Position numbers and translations under genes: made by a program. DNA of 14,482 nucleotides from positions 1 through 14,482 of the forward strand of contig JAFGTA010000060.1 of the NCBI GenBank assembly GCA_016934355.1. The letters are read 5' to 3'. The notes under the pieces are model-generated. The model worked only from the letters and a program-made list of their open reading frames with translations, did not search any database and had not been told where the DNA came from. Below, piece after piece: positions 7,105 through 13,148 of this stretch (positions are counted from its first letter, which is position 1; each line of letters opens with the position of its first letter). Source of the DNA: Candidatus Bathyarchaeota archaeon (GTDB lineage: Archaea > Thermoproteota > Bathyarchaeia > TCS64).

Positions 7105-8511
7105 CTATCTGGGGGCCTCCGGGTGCCACTTCAGCTGGACCTCCAGGGTCTTCCTCATCCCCGTCTCCTCCAAGTGCTTCACTATCTCCTTGAGAGGCGT
7201 GTGCTCCGCAATCTTCTCCTTCTGCGTGGCGAGCCTAAGCAGCAGCCTGGCGAGAAGCATAGCCCCCTCGTGGAGGTTCCGCGGGTCCACCTTGTCCATC
7301 ATGTCCGCCGTGGTGTGCCCCCAGCCCCGCCCCACTATGAGCTGCTGTATGCTGGGCTCAGCGTGCATGTAGATGGCTGGCACCCCCTGCATGTAGAAGG
7401 GCCAGTGGTCAGACGCAGCCGAAGTCCCCTCGATCACCTGCGTCGGGTACTTCACCTCCTCGATGAACTCCTCGAGCCACTCCTTCATGCTGGGCGGCTG
7501 GTACACCGTGAACGCCGCGTGCTGTGTGCCCTCGTTATAAGCCAGTCCTCCGAGCTCCAGATTCACCATGATGGCGGTCTTCGCCATGTCGTCGACGTGG
7601 TCCGCCACGTAGCACGTGCTGCCCGTGACCCCCACCTCCTCGCAGCCGAAGCAGATGAACCGGATGCCCCGCCTCAGCTTACCCTCATAGGGCTTGAGGG
7701 CGCGGGCCAGCTCCATTGTGACGACGGTGCCGCTGAGGTTATCCATGGCGCCCTGCGCGATGTCGTGGCCGTCGTAGTGGCCGCCGATGACGATCCACTC
7801 ATCAGTCTCCCCCGGGAGCTCTGCGACGATGTTAGCGCTCTCAGTGTTGGGGATGACCTTACTTTTATCGCTGAACCTGACGCGAAGAGACTTGCCCTTG
7901 GCGAGCCTCAGCATATGACTCCCAGTCTCCAGGCTGACGCCGATGCCGGGTATCTCGCCGCCCATCCTGTAGCTCGGCCTCAGGCTGCCCGTCGGCGGCA
8001 GCTGCCCCGGGTTATGGTTCATGAAGATGAACCCCACGGCGCCGTACTCGACTGCGTACCCGTACTTGGTGCGTCTGTGCACCCTTTTCCCCTTGGGGCT
8101 CGTGGCGCTACTGCACAGCACGATCCTGCCTTTAACCGTCTTTGGGTCGACGGCTTCGAACTCCTCGGGGCTGCCGGTGCCCATGTCGATGACGTCTGCC
8201 TCGACGTCGCCGCCTGGGCTCATGGCGAGGCTGATGGCGGTGAACTCCCTCTTGACAGGCTGCACCATCTCAAGCTTGACTGGGCCGCGCCTCCAGCCGT
8301 AGTAGGTGAAGGGCTCAGCGCGGGCGTCACCGTAGCCGTACTCCTTGAGCTTCTTCACCATGTACCTCTGGGCCTCCTTCTCGCTGGGCGTCCCAGCGAA
8401 GCGGCTGCCTATCTCGTCGGCCATCACGAGCATGTTGCCGTGTATCTCGTTGTTCTGCCAGACCTCGCCGATGAGCTCCCGTTCACCCTTGAGGTATCTC
8501 TTATCGAGCAT
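7105..8511 (-). CDS. M28-family zinc aminopeptidase with PA domain insert
   Basis: A 468-residue metallopeptidase predicted to release N-terminal amino acids using two zinc ions. Candidate ligands in M28 order: H245 and D247 in GGHYDGHD, bridging D257 in GAMDN, catalytic E291 and ligand E292 in CEEVG, E319 in VNLELGG, and H399 in GWGHTTAD. The E319 position is usually Asp (NLDM), a conservative change. Residues about 100-220 form a PA-like domain inserted before the catalytic core. No signal peptide is seen, so it is probably cytoplasmic. The ATG at 8511 is preferred; an in-frame TTG three codons earlier (8520) also exists. It lies 32 bases after the membrane-protein gene inside the chaperone block, which suggests a role in clearing peptides during stress (inference). 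Confidence 0.88.
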   Translation of the reverse strand: MLDKRYLKGERELIGEVWQNNEIHGNMLVMADEIGSRFAGTPSEKEAQRYMVKKLKEYGYGDARAEPFTYYGWRRGPVKLEMVQPVKREFTAISLAMSPGGDVEADVIDMGTGSPEEFEAVDPKTVKGRIVLCSSATSPKGKRVHRRTKYGYAVEYGAVGFIFMNHNPGQLPPTGSLRPSYRMGGEIPGIGVSLETGSHMLRLAKGKSLRVRFSDKSKVIPNTESANIVAELPGETDEWIVIGGHYDGHDIAQGAMDNLSGTVVTMELARALKPYEGKLRRGIRFICFGCEEVGVTGSTCYVADHVDDMAKTAIMVNLELGGLAYNEGTQHAAFTVYQPPSMKEWLEEFIEEVKYPTQVIEGTSAASDHWPFYMQGVPAIYMHAEPSIQQLIVGRGWGHTTADMMDKVDPRNLHEGAMLLARLLLRLATQKEKIAEHTPLKEIVKHLEETGMRKTLEVQLKWHPEAPR

Positions 8512-8513
8512 AA

Positions 8514-8539
8514 GGATCAAACTAGAAGCTGCTTGATCC
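8514..8539 (-). other. Inverted repeat at the start of the M28 gene
   Basis: Arms GGATCAA (8514-8520) and TTGATCC (8533-8539) are exact reverse complements around 12 bases, in the junction between the membrane-protein gene and the M28 gene. In mRNA the stem would end three bases before the ATG at 8511 and bury the alternative TTG start. It could tune translation or mark an mRNA processing point. With a 7-bp stem it may also be chance. Confidence 0.3.
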
Positions 8540-8543
8540 GTTA

Positions 8544-8987
8544 TTAGGGGTTACCGTCCGGGAAGATGTAGTAGGTTGTCAACGAGCCCCTGCGGCTCCC
8601 CCTGAGATAGATGGTGCTGAACCAGATGACGAACGACTCGTCGCAATTATGGACGCCGTCGTACAGGCTGTTATCGTAGACCGCTACGTTCTTCGTACCC
8701 CTTAGGATACTGTAAAACTCTTCCCAGGTCTCTACCTGCCTCCTCTCGATGTTGATGCCGTTCCTAAGCTTCTCGTAGACATAGTCCTCCCAGTCGCCCA
8801 TGTCCTCCCACGCCAGGGTCCCGTTCAGCTCGAACCCTCTGGCCTCCAGATGCTTGACCTTGCTCGCGTACTCGCGACCGTTGATGCACATCTGGGTCCC
8901 CGCGACGCCGAAGATCATGACTATGACGACGCCGGCTGCGATAATCTTCTTCTTCTGGCCGTCGTCCTCTTTCTTGAAGTAACTCAC
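8544..8987 (-). CDS. Unknown protein with one N-terminal membrane helix
   Basis: A 147-residue protein not recognised as any family. Residues 1-14 are hydrophilic and lysine-rich, followed by one hydrophobic helix (about 15-32) and an outward-facing soluble domain by the positive-inside rule. The domain contains repeated W-E-D/E patterns (LAWEDMGDWEDY, 58-69; ETWEEFY, 86-92), two cysteines (C34 near the membrane, C115) and a hydrophobic strand-like end (FVIWFSTIYLRG). GTG start at 8987; GGAGTGA about 14 bases upstream is a possible but distant ribosome-binding site. It lies between dnaK and the M28 peptidase gene on the same strand, 84 bases after dnaK, so it is probably read through from the chaperone promoter or from a weak TATA-like box near 9033-9043. 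Confidence 0.7.
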   Translation of the reverse strand: MSYFKKEDDGQKKKIIAAGVVIVMIFGVAGTQMCINGREYASKVKHLEARGFELNGTLAWEDMGDWEDYVYEKLRNGINIERRQVETWEEFYSILRGTKNVAVYDNSLYDGVHNCDESFVIWFSTIYLRGSRRGSLTTYYIFPDGNP

Positions 8988-9071
8988 TGTGCGCCGGTCT
9001 CACTCCGGGTGCGCGCCTAAAGGGGTTGAGGAGTATAGATAACGAAGGCTGGTATGTGTGAGGAAACAGGG

Positions 9072-10964
9072 TTACTGTTTCTTCTCCTCGTCGACTACCT
9101 TGAAGTCGGCGTCAACCGTTTTCTTCCCCTGGTCTTCATCGGCTCCCGGCGGAGGCGTACCCGGCCCCTGCTGGGCCTGCTGTGCCTGCTGGGCGGCCTG
9201 GGCCTGCTTATAGATCTCGCTGCCGGCCTCCTGCGCCACCTTCTGGAGGTCCTCCATCTTGGCCTTGATCTCGGCTACGCTGCCGTCCTTTACGGCGTTC
9301 TTCAGCGCCTCCAGGCTGCTCTGTACCTTGGTCTTGGCGTCTCCGCTTAACTTGTCGCCGAGCTCGCCCAGCATCTTCTCGGTGCTGTAGATGAGGGTGT
9401 CGGCCTGGTTCCGGGTCTCGGCCTCCTCCATGGCCTGCTTGTCGGCCTCGGCGTACTGCTCGGCCTCCCGTACCATCCTGTCCTTCTCGGAGTCGCTGAG
9501 CTTCGTGGAAGCCTCGATCCTGATGCTCATCTGCTTGCCTGTGCCCAGGTCCTTGGCGGATACGTCGAGGACGCCGTCGGCGTTGATGTCGAAGGTCACC
9601 TCGATCTGTGGGACGCCTCTGGGCGCCGGCGGGATGCCCTCCAAGTTGAAGCTGCCCAGGCTGATGTTGTCCTTGGCCATGGTTCTCTCACCCTGGAGGA
9701 CGTGTATGGTGACCGCGGTCTGCATGTCTGCGGCGGTGCTGAACACCTTGGTCTGCTTCGTCGGGATGGTTGTGTTCCTGTCGATCACCTTGGTGAGTAC
9801 GCTGCCGAGGGTCTCGACGCCGAGACTCAGCGGCGTCACGTCCAGCAGCACGATGTCGTCGATCTCGCCCGCCAGCACAGCCCCCTGGATGCTCGCGCCA
9901 ATTGCGACGCACTCCATGGGGTCGATGCCTCTCTCCATCTTCTTGCCCAGTATCTCCTCCACGGTCTTCTGCACCAGCGGCATCTTGGTCATGCCGCCGA
10001 ACAGGACCAGTTTATCGATCTTGTCGGCTGTGAGCCCCGCGTCCCTGATGGTCTTGACGATGGGCTCCTTGATCCTCTGCACTATGGGCATCGCTATCTG
10101 CTCAAGCTTCGCCCTGTTCATGGTCACGTGGAGGTTCTGGGGTCCCCCCGCGCTCATGGCGATGTAGGGAAGGTCGATGTCGGTGGTGAACAGGTTGCTT
10201 AGCTCGATCTTGGCCCTCTCAGCAGCCTCCTTGAGCCTCGCCATGGCCTTCATGTCGGAGCTGAGGTCGATGCCCGTCTCGCCCTTGAACTCGGCGACGA
10301 GGTAATCCATGATCGCCTTGTCGACGTCGGCGCCGCCCGTCTGGGTGTCACCGCTTGTGGCGAGCACCTCGAATACGCCTCCGCCGAAGTCCATGATGGT
10401 GGTGTCGTTGGTTCCCCCGCCGAAGCTGAAAACCAGAATCTTGAGCTCCTGGCCACTCTTGTTCAGGCCGTAGGCAAGCGCCGCGGCCGTGGGCTCGTTA
10501 ACGATCCTCGTCACGCTGAGCCCGGCGATGGACCCCGCATCGATGGTAGCCTGCCTCTGGTTGTCGTTGAAGTGGGCGGGCACCGTGATGACGGCCTTCG
10601 TCATCTTCTCCCCCAGGTAGGCCTCCGCGTCGCGCAGAATCTTCTGGAGTATGAATGCGCTGATCTGCTGGGGCGTGTAGTCCTTGCCCTGGAGCGTGAT
10701 CATGCGGCTTGTGCCCATTTGGCGCTTGGCCTCCCTGATGGTTCCCTCCGGGTTGGTGACTGCCTGCCTCCTTGCGGGCTCCCCTACGAGGAGCTGCCCG
10801 TCCTTGGTGAAGGCGACGACGCTGGGGAACATCTTCCCTGCGACGGTCGGCCCCTCCGCGCTGGGGATAACCGCGGGTTTTCCGCCCATCATGACGGCGG
10901 CCGCGCTGTTGGTTGTGCCTAGGTCTATCCCTAGAATCTTCTCTCTCTTAGTCTCGTTACTCAT
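9072..10964 (-). CDS. dnaK: Chaperone DnaK (Hsp70) with an altered nucleotide-site motif
   Basis: ATP-driven chaperone that binds and releases unfolded polypeptides with DnaJ and GrpE. From ATG 10964 it has 630 residues: nucleotide-binding domain with GIDLGTTNS (12-20), AKRQMG with the catalytic Lys (about 80), [11 protein letters not shown] (156-166) and LFGGMTKMP (321-329); linker [14 protein letters not shown] (369-382); substrate domain; helical lid; Gln/Ala-rich segment (586-599); acidic tail. The phosphate motif normally reads DLGGGTFD but is SFGGGTND here, so Ser180 replaces an Asp that helps bind K+/Mg-ATP. ATG 10964 ([16 protein letters not shown]) has GAGG nine bases upstream within grpE; an ATG at 10979 is also in frame. 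It overlaps grpE by 8 bases with this start, indicating coupled translation. Confidence 0.95.
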   Translation of the reverse strand: MSNETKREKILGIDLGTTNSAAAVMMGGKPAVIPSAEGPTVAGKMFPSVVAFTKDGQLLVGEPARRQAVTNPEGTIREAKRQMGTSRMITLQGKDYTPQQISAFILQKILRDAEAYLGEKMTKAVITVPAHFNDNQRQATIDAGSIAGLSVTRIVNEPTAAALAYGLNKSGQELKILVFSFGGGTNDTTIMDFGGGVFEVLATSGDTQTGGADVDKAIMDYLVAEFKGETGIDLSSDMKAMARLKEAAERAKIELSNLFTTDIDLPYIAMSAGGPQNLHVTMNRAKLEQIAMPIVQRIKEPIVKTIRDAGLTADKIDKLVLFGGMTKMPLVQKTVEEILGKKMERGIDPMECVAIGASIQGAVLAGEIDDIVLLDVTPLSLGVETLGSVLTKVIDRNTTIPTKQTKVFSTAADMQTAVTIHVLQGERTMAKDNISLGSFNLEGIPPAPRGVPQIEVTFDINADGVLDVSAKDLGTGKQMSIRIEASTKLSDSEKDRMVREAEQYAEADKQAMEEAETRNQADTLIYSTEKMLGELGDKLSGDAKTKVQSSLEALKNAVKDGSVAEIKAKMEDLQKVAQEAGSEIYKQAQAAQQAQQAQQGPGTPPPGADEDQGKKTVDADFKVVDEEKKQ

Positions 10965-11490
10965 CTTGATCTTCCTCATCTGCCTCTTTCCTGGGGCTGC
11001 GAGCCACCTTCACGACACTAGCTCTGAGGACCCGGTCTTTATACATGTAGCCTCTCATTATCTCCTCAAGGACATACCCGTCGGGCTCCTCATCGGTCTC
11101 GACCTCGAGGACCGCCTCGTGCTTGAAGGGGTCAAACTGGAGTCCATCCGCCTCTATGGGGTGGACCCCCTCGCTCTCCATGACCTTCTGCGTCTTCTTC
11201 AGGACCATGCCCAGCCCCTGGACCAGCTTCTCCTTCTCCGCGTCCTTCGTGGCGAGTATCTCAAGCTCGTCTAGGACCGGGAGGAGCTGCTGGAGGAGGC
11301 TGCCGTTGGCCCTGTCCATCACGTCCTGTACCCTCTTCTGGCTCTGCTTCTGAAAGTTGTCGAGGTCTGCCTTGGCGTACTTGAGCTGGCTCATGTATTT
11401 ACCGGCTTCTTCCTCCCGCTTCTTCAGCTGGTTCTCCAGTTCCTCGACTCGTGTTTCGAGGTCCTTCTTGCTGGGTTTCTTTGGTGTCAT
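10957..11490 (-). CDS. grpE: Nucleotide exchange factor GrpE
   Basis: Exchanges ADP for ATP on DnaK. It has 177 residues: a charged N-terminal coiled coil (about 5-60), a helical segment [13 protein letters not shown] (67-79), and the C-terminal beta domain with the family pattern [12 protein letters not shown] (116-127), [22 protein letters not shown] (135-156) and ASVVKVAR (157-164), followed by an acidic tail. It is the first gene of the chaperone operon and its end overlaps dnaK. ATG start at 11490; no clear Shine-Dalgarno, but two TATA-like boxes and a palindrome lie in the AT-rich DNA upstream, fitting regulated heat-shock expression. Confidence 0.94.
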   Translation of the reverse strand: MTPKKPSKKDLETRVEELENQLKKREEEAGKYMSQLKYAKADLDNFQKQSQKRVQDVMDRANGSLLQQLLPVLDELEILATKDAEKEKLVQGLGMVLKKTQKVMESEGVHPIEADGLQFDPFKHEAVLEVETDEEPDGYVLEEIMRGYMYKDRVLRASVVKVARSPRKEADEEDQDE

Positions 11491-11530
11491 GGCTGCGCCC
11501 TTGTGATGTTTCTGAGTATGATTGAATCTG

Positions 11531-11540
11531 CTATTTATTT
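11531..11540 (-). promoter_or_regulatory. Proximal TATA-like box of the grpE-dnaK operon
   Basis: The minus strand reads AAATAAATAG, about 45 bases ahead of the grpE ATG. It predicts transcription from near 11510 and a leader of about 20 bases. Confidence 0.45.
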
Positions 11541-11552
11541 TCTTTACGGTAT

Positions 11553-11566
11553 GTCATAAATATGAC
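11553..11566. promoter_or_regulatory. Palindromic candidate operator of the grpE-dnaK operon
   Basis: Perfect inverted repeat GTCATAAATATGAC, with arms GTCATA/TATGAC around AA. It sits just upstream of the proximal TATA box and across the start predicted from the distal box. A further TATGAT half-site-like sequence follows at 11570-11574. It could be the site of an Hsp-controlling repressor, but no regulator gene is in view and the sequence does not match any archaeal heat-shock site that I can name. Confidence 0.45.
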
Positions 11567-11571
11567 TGTAT

Positions 11572-11583
11572 GATATATTTATT
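11572..11583 (-). promoter_or_regulatory. Distal TATA-like box of the grpE-dnaK operon
   Basis: The minus strand reads AATAAATATATCA in this stretch. The predicted start is near 11552, at the edge of the palindrome, leaving a leader of about 60 bases. Confidence 0.4.
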
Positions 11584-11601
11584 GCGTTTTAGGCTGTTCA
11601 C

Positions 11602-11730
11602 CTAGCCGAGGTATGTGACCGTCCTCTCAAGCAGGTAGAAGAGGTACACCACCAGCACCCCCAGACCCACCTTGATGTACAGAGGCATGTAAGACAGCAC
11701 GCCCCTTATGGATCGAAGGCTATCACTCAT
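11602..11730 (-). CDS. 42-residue single-pass membrane miniprotein, unknown
   Basis: An ATG-to-TAG reading frame of 42 codons fills most of the gap between grpE and the YbaK-type gene. The product begins MSDSLRSIRG, has one strongly hydrophobic helix (about 17-34, rich in Val, Leu, Tyr) and ends RTVTYLG. Arg and Lys before the helix favour N-in topology. Codon choice (CTC, CTG, GTG, TAC, GGC) matches the flanking genes, unlike the AT-rich promoter DNA on either side, and a TTTTAA box 27 bases ahead of the ATG implies a leaderless message. It is shorter than SecE/Sec61-gamma or Sec61-beta and lacks their recognisable motifs. No function is assigned. Confidence 0.55.
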   Translation of the reverse strand: MSDSLRSIRGVLSYMPLYIKVGLGVLVVYLFYLLERTVTYLG

Positions 11731-11751
11731 CGAGACGTGAATCTTCAGTTC

Positions 11752-11763
11752 TCGTTAAAAGGG
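11752..11763 (-). promoter_or_regulatory. TATA box for the miniprotein gene
   Basis: The minus strand reads CCCTTTTAACGAG, centred about 27 bases ahead of the ATG at 11730. That is the spacing expected when transcription starts at the first base of the coding region. Confidence 0.45.
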
Positions 11764-11792
11764 TTTTTCAGAATCAGTTCAGAATTGCCCGG

Positions 11793-12251
11793 TTACACCT
11801 TGACGGCGTCTACCACCTTATAAACAAGGACTTTACCCAGGTCACTGGGCGACATCTCGATTCCGTATAGGTGATCCCCCGAGCCGAAGTTGATCCTCCC
11901 CCTCTCGAAGACGCGTTCATCGACGTAAACTGGTATGCTCAACGTGAGGGGGCAGACCGCGCCAGGCTTCACGCCCGTCGCCTCCTCCACCTCCCCGGGG
12001 CTTGCGATGCTCGCCTTACCCATGACCTTTCTCAGTTTCCTGAAGTCGATCCTGTGCTCACCTAGCAGGAACAGCGCCTTCTTGGCTCCCCGGACGTCCT
12101 TTACGACGATGGTTTTACATATCTCGCCGGGGTCTATCTCGGTCTTCGAGTACCTGATCACGTCCTCGACGGTGACTGCCCTGTCGCTGAGCTCGATGAG
12201 CCTGTAGTCCACGCCCCTCTCTTCGAGGAGCCTCGCCGAGGCTATCGCCAT
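11793..12251 (-). CDS. YbaK/ProX-type aminoacyl-tRNA deacylase
   Basis: A 152-residue member of the YbaK/aa-tRNA synthetase-associated domain family, trans-editing enzymes that remove wrong amino acids from tRNA (for YbaK itself, Cys-tRNA-Pro). Visible: LLEERGVDYRLIEL (8-21), TVEDVIRYSK (27-36), the conserved Lys in CKTIVVKDVRG (45-55), LLGEHRIDFRKL (62-73) and ATGVKPGAVCPLTL (91-104), followed by PVYVDERV (107-114). The tRNA substrate cannot be read off. An in-frame GTG at 12299 would add 16 residues, but a strong TATA box immediately upstream puts the transcription start near 12281, after that GTG, and the ATG at 12251 gives the family's usual N-terminus. Confidence 0.85.
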   Translation of the reverse strand: MAIASARLLEERGVDYRLIELSDRAVTVEDVIRYSKTEIDPGEICKTIVVKDVRGAKKALFLLGEHRIDFRKLRKVMGKASIASPGEVEEATGVKPGAVCPLTLSIPVYVDERVFERGRINFGSGDHLYGIEMSPSDLGKVLVYKVVDAVKV

Positions 12252-12302
12252 GATGGTATCTCGTCGACGATCGTAGATTAGGTGTTCGACCTGAACCACG
12301 TT

Positions 12303-12310
12303 TTTTTATA
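12303..12310 (-). promoter_or_regulatory. TATA box for the YbaK-type gene
   Basis: The minus strand reads CCCCCTATAAAAAAA, the best TATA match in the window. The predicted start near 12281 leaves a 30-base leader before the ATG at 12251. It lies in the divergent gap shared with etfB. Confidence 0.6.
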
Positions 12311-12330
12311 GGGGGTGCCTTCCTTCATAG

Positions 12331-12340
12331 ACAAATAAAT
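12331..12340 (+). promoter_or_regulatory. Possible TATA box for the etf operon
   Basis: ACAAATAAAT on the plus strand predicts transcription from about 12360. That would suit a start codon at TTG 12363 better than ATG 12351. It is a weak match, judged by position only. Confidence 0.3.
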
Positions 12341-12350
12341 CGTGATTCCA

Positions 12351-13148
12351 ATGGGTGAAGGCTTGAACATCGTCGTCCCGATAAAGCAGGTTCCGGAGAC
12401 GACTGAAGTGAACTTTGACGAGGAGACAGGGCGGCTGATACGCGAAGGCGTCGCCGCGGTGATCAACCCCTTCGACGAGTACGCCATCGAGGAGGCGCTA
12501 CGGATCAGGGAGAAACACGGCGGCACAGTCAAGGTGATAACCATGGGCCCCCCGTGGGCCGATGATGCCCTCAGGGACGCCATAGCCATGGGCGCCGACG
12601 AGGGGTGGCTCGCCACCGACCGCGCCTTCGCGGGAGCCGACACGTGGGCTACGAGCCTGACCCTCGCCAAATGCGTCGAGAGGATGGGCGAATACGACCT
12701 CATCATATGCGGGTTGAAGACCACGGACGGCGACACGGGGCAGACGGGCCCCGAGATGGCCGAGCACATGGACATCCCCCACGTATGCTACGTGAGCGAG
12801 ATCAAGGAGATCGGCGATGGAAAGGTGGTGCTCAGGAGGAACATGGACGACGGCGTCGAGACACTGGAGGCGCCGCTGCCCCTCCTCGTCTCAGTGGGCA
12901 AAGACATCAACCAGCCCAGACTCGCCACCCTGAGGGGCCGCCTCAAGGCCAAGAAGGCAGAGATTAAGGAGATCACAAACAAGGACCTGGGCCTGAACCC
13001 CAAGGAGATCGGGCTCGACGGCAGCTTCACGCGTGTCGTGAAGGTGTTCGAGCCCGAGGTCCACGAGGCGGGTGAGATGGTCGAGGGCACACCCGAGGAG
13101 CTGGCCGAGGCCATACTGCAGAAGCTCATGGAGTGTAAGGTGATCTAG
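12351..13148 (+). CDS. etfB: Electron transfer flavoprotein beta subunit, bifurcating type
   Basis: Small subunit of an FAD-containing electron transfer flavoprotein. It has 265 residues from ATG 12351. Marks: NIVVPIKQVPETTEV (6-20), INPFDEYAIEEALR (38-51), and DGDTGQTGPEMAEH (126-139). The DGDT-Q-GP wording is that of ETFs which bind NAD(H) and carry a second FAD for electron bifurcation, rather than the mitochondrial DDDCNQTG type. Near the end, KVFEPEVHEAG (231-241) is a typical tail. Alternative starts are GTG 12342 and TTG 12363; the last has GGTGA four bases upstream and gives LNIVVPIKQVP, closest to family starts. etfA follows with no gap, and the end of this gene supplies its ribosome-binding site. 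Confidence 0.93.
   Translation: MGEGLNIVVPIKQVPETTEVNFDEETGRLIREGVAAVINPFDEYAIEEALRIREKHGGTVKVITMGPPWADDALRDAIAMGADEGWLATDRAFAGADTWATSLTLAKCVERMGEYDLIICGLKTTDGDTGQTGPEMAEHMDIPHVCYVSEIKEIGDGKVVLRRNMDDGVETLEAPLPLLVSVGKDINQPRLATLRGRLKAKKAEIKEITNKDLGLNPKEIGLDGSFTRVVKVFEPEVHEAGEMVEGTPEELAEAILQKLMECKVI
13137..13145 (+). promoter_or_regulatory. Ribosome-binding site of etfA inside the end of etfB
   Basis: AAGGTGATC is a full match to the archaeal anti-Shine-Dalgarno core (GATCACC). It lies three bases before the etfA ATG at 13149 and encodes the last codons of etfB, whose TAG abuts that ATG. This indicates coupled, near-equal translation of the two subunits. Confidence 0.7.

Noticed and set aside
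7123..8547. A 474-codon open frame on the plus strand, the longest open frame on that strand within the chaperone block.
   Set aside because: It lies fully antisense to the M28 peptidase gene, whose metal-binding motifs are intact. The frame has His/Leu/Arg-rich composition without domains and arises from GC-rich codon bias.
9165..9215. A CTG-rich near-repeat resembling a short tandem array.
   Set aside because: It encodes the Gln/Ala-rich segment near the DnaK C-terminus, a common low-complexity tail, and is not an independent repeat element.
9391..10167. A 258-codon plus-strand open frame.
   Set aside because: It is the complement of dnaK, and its Ser/Thr/Met-rich product is a shadow of the Hsp70 coding sequence.
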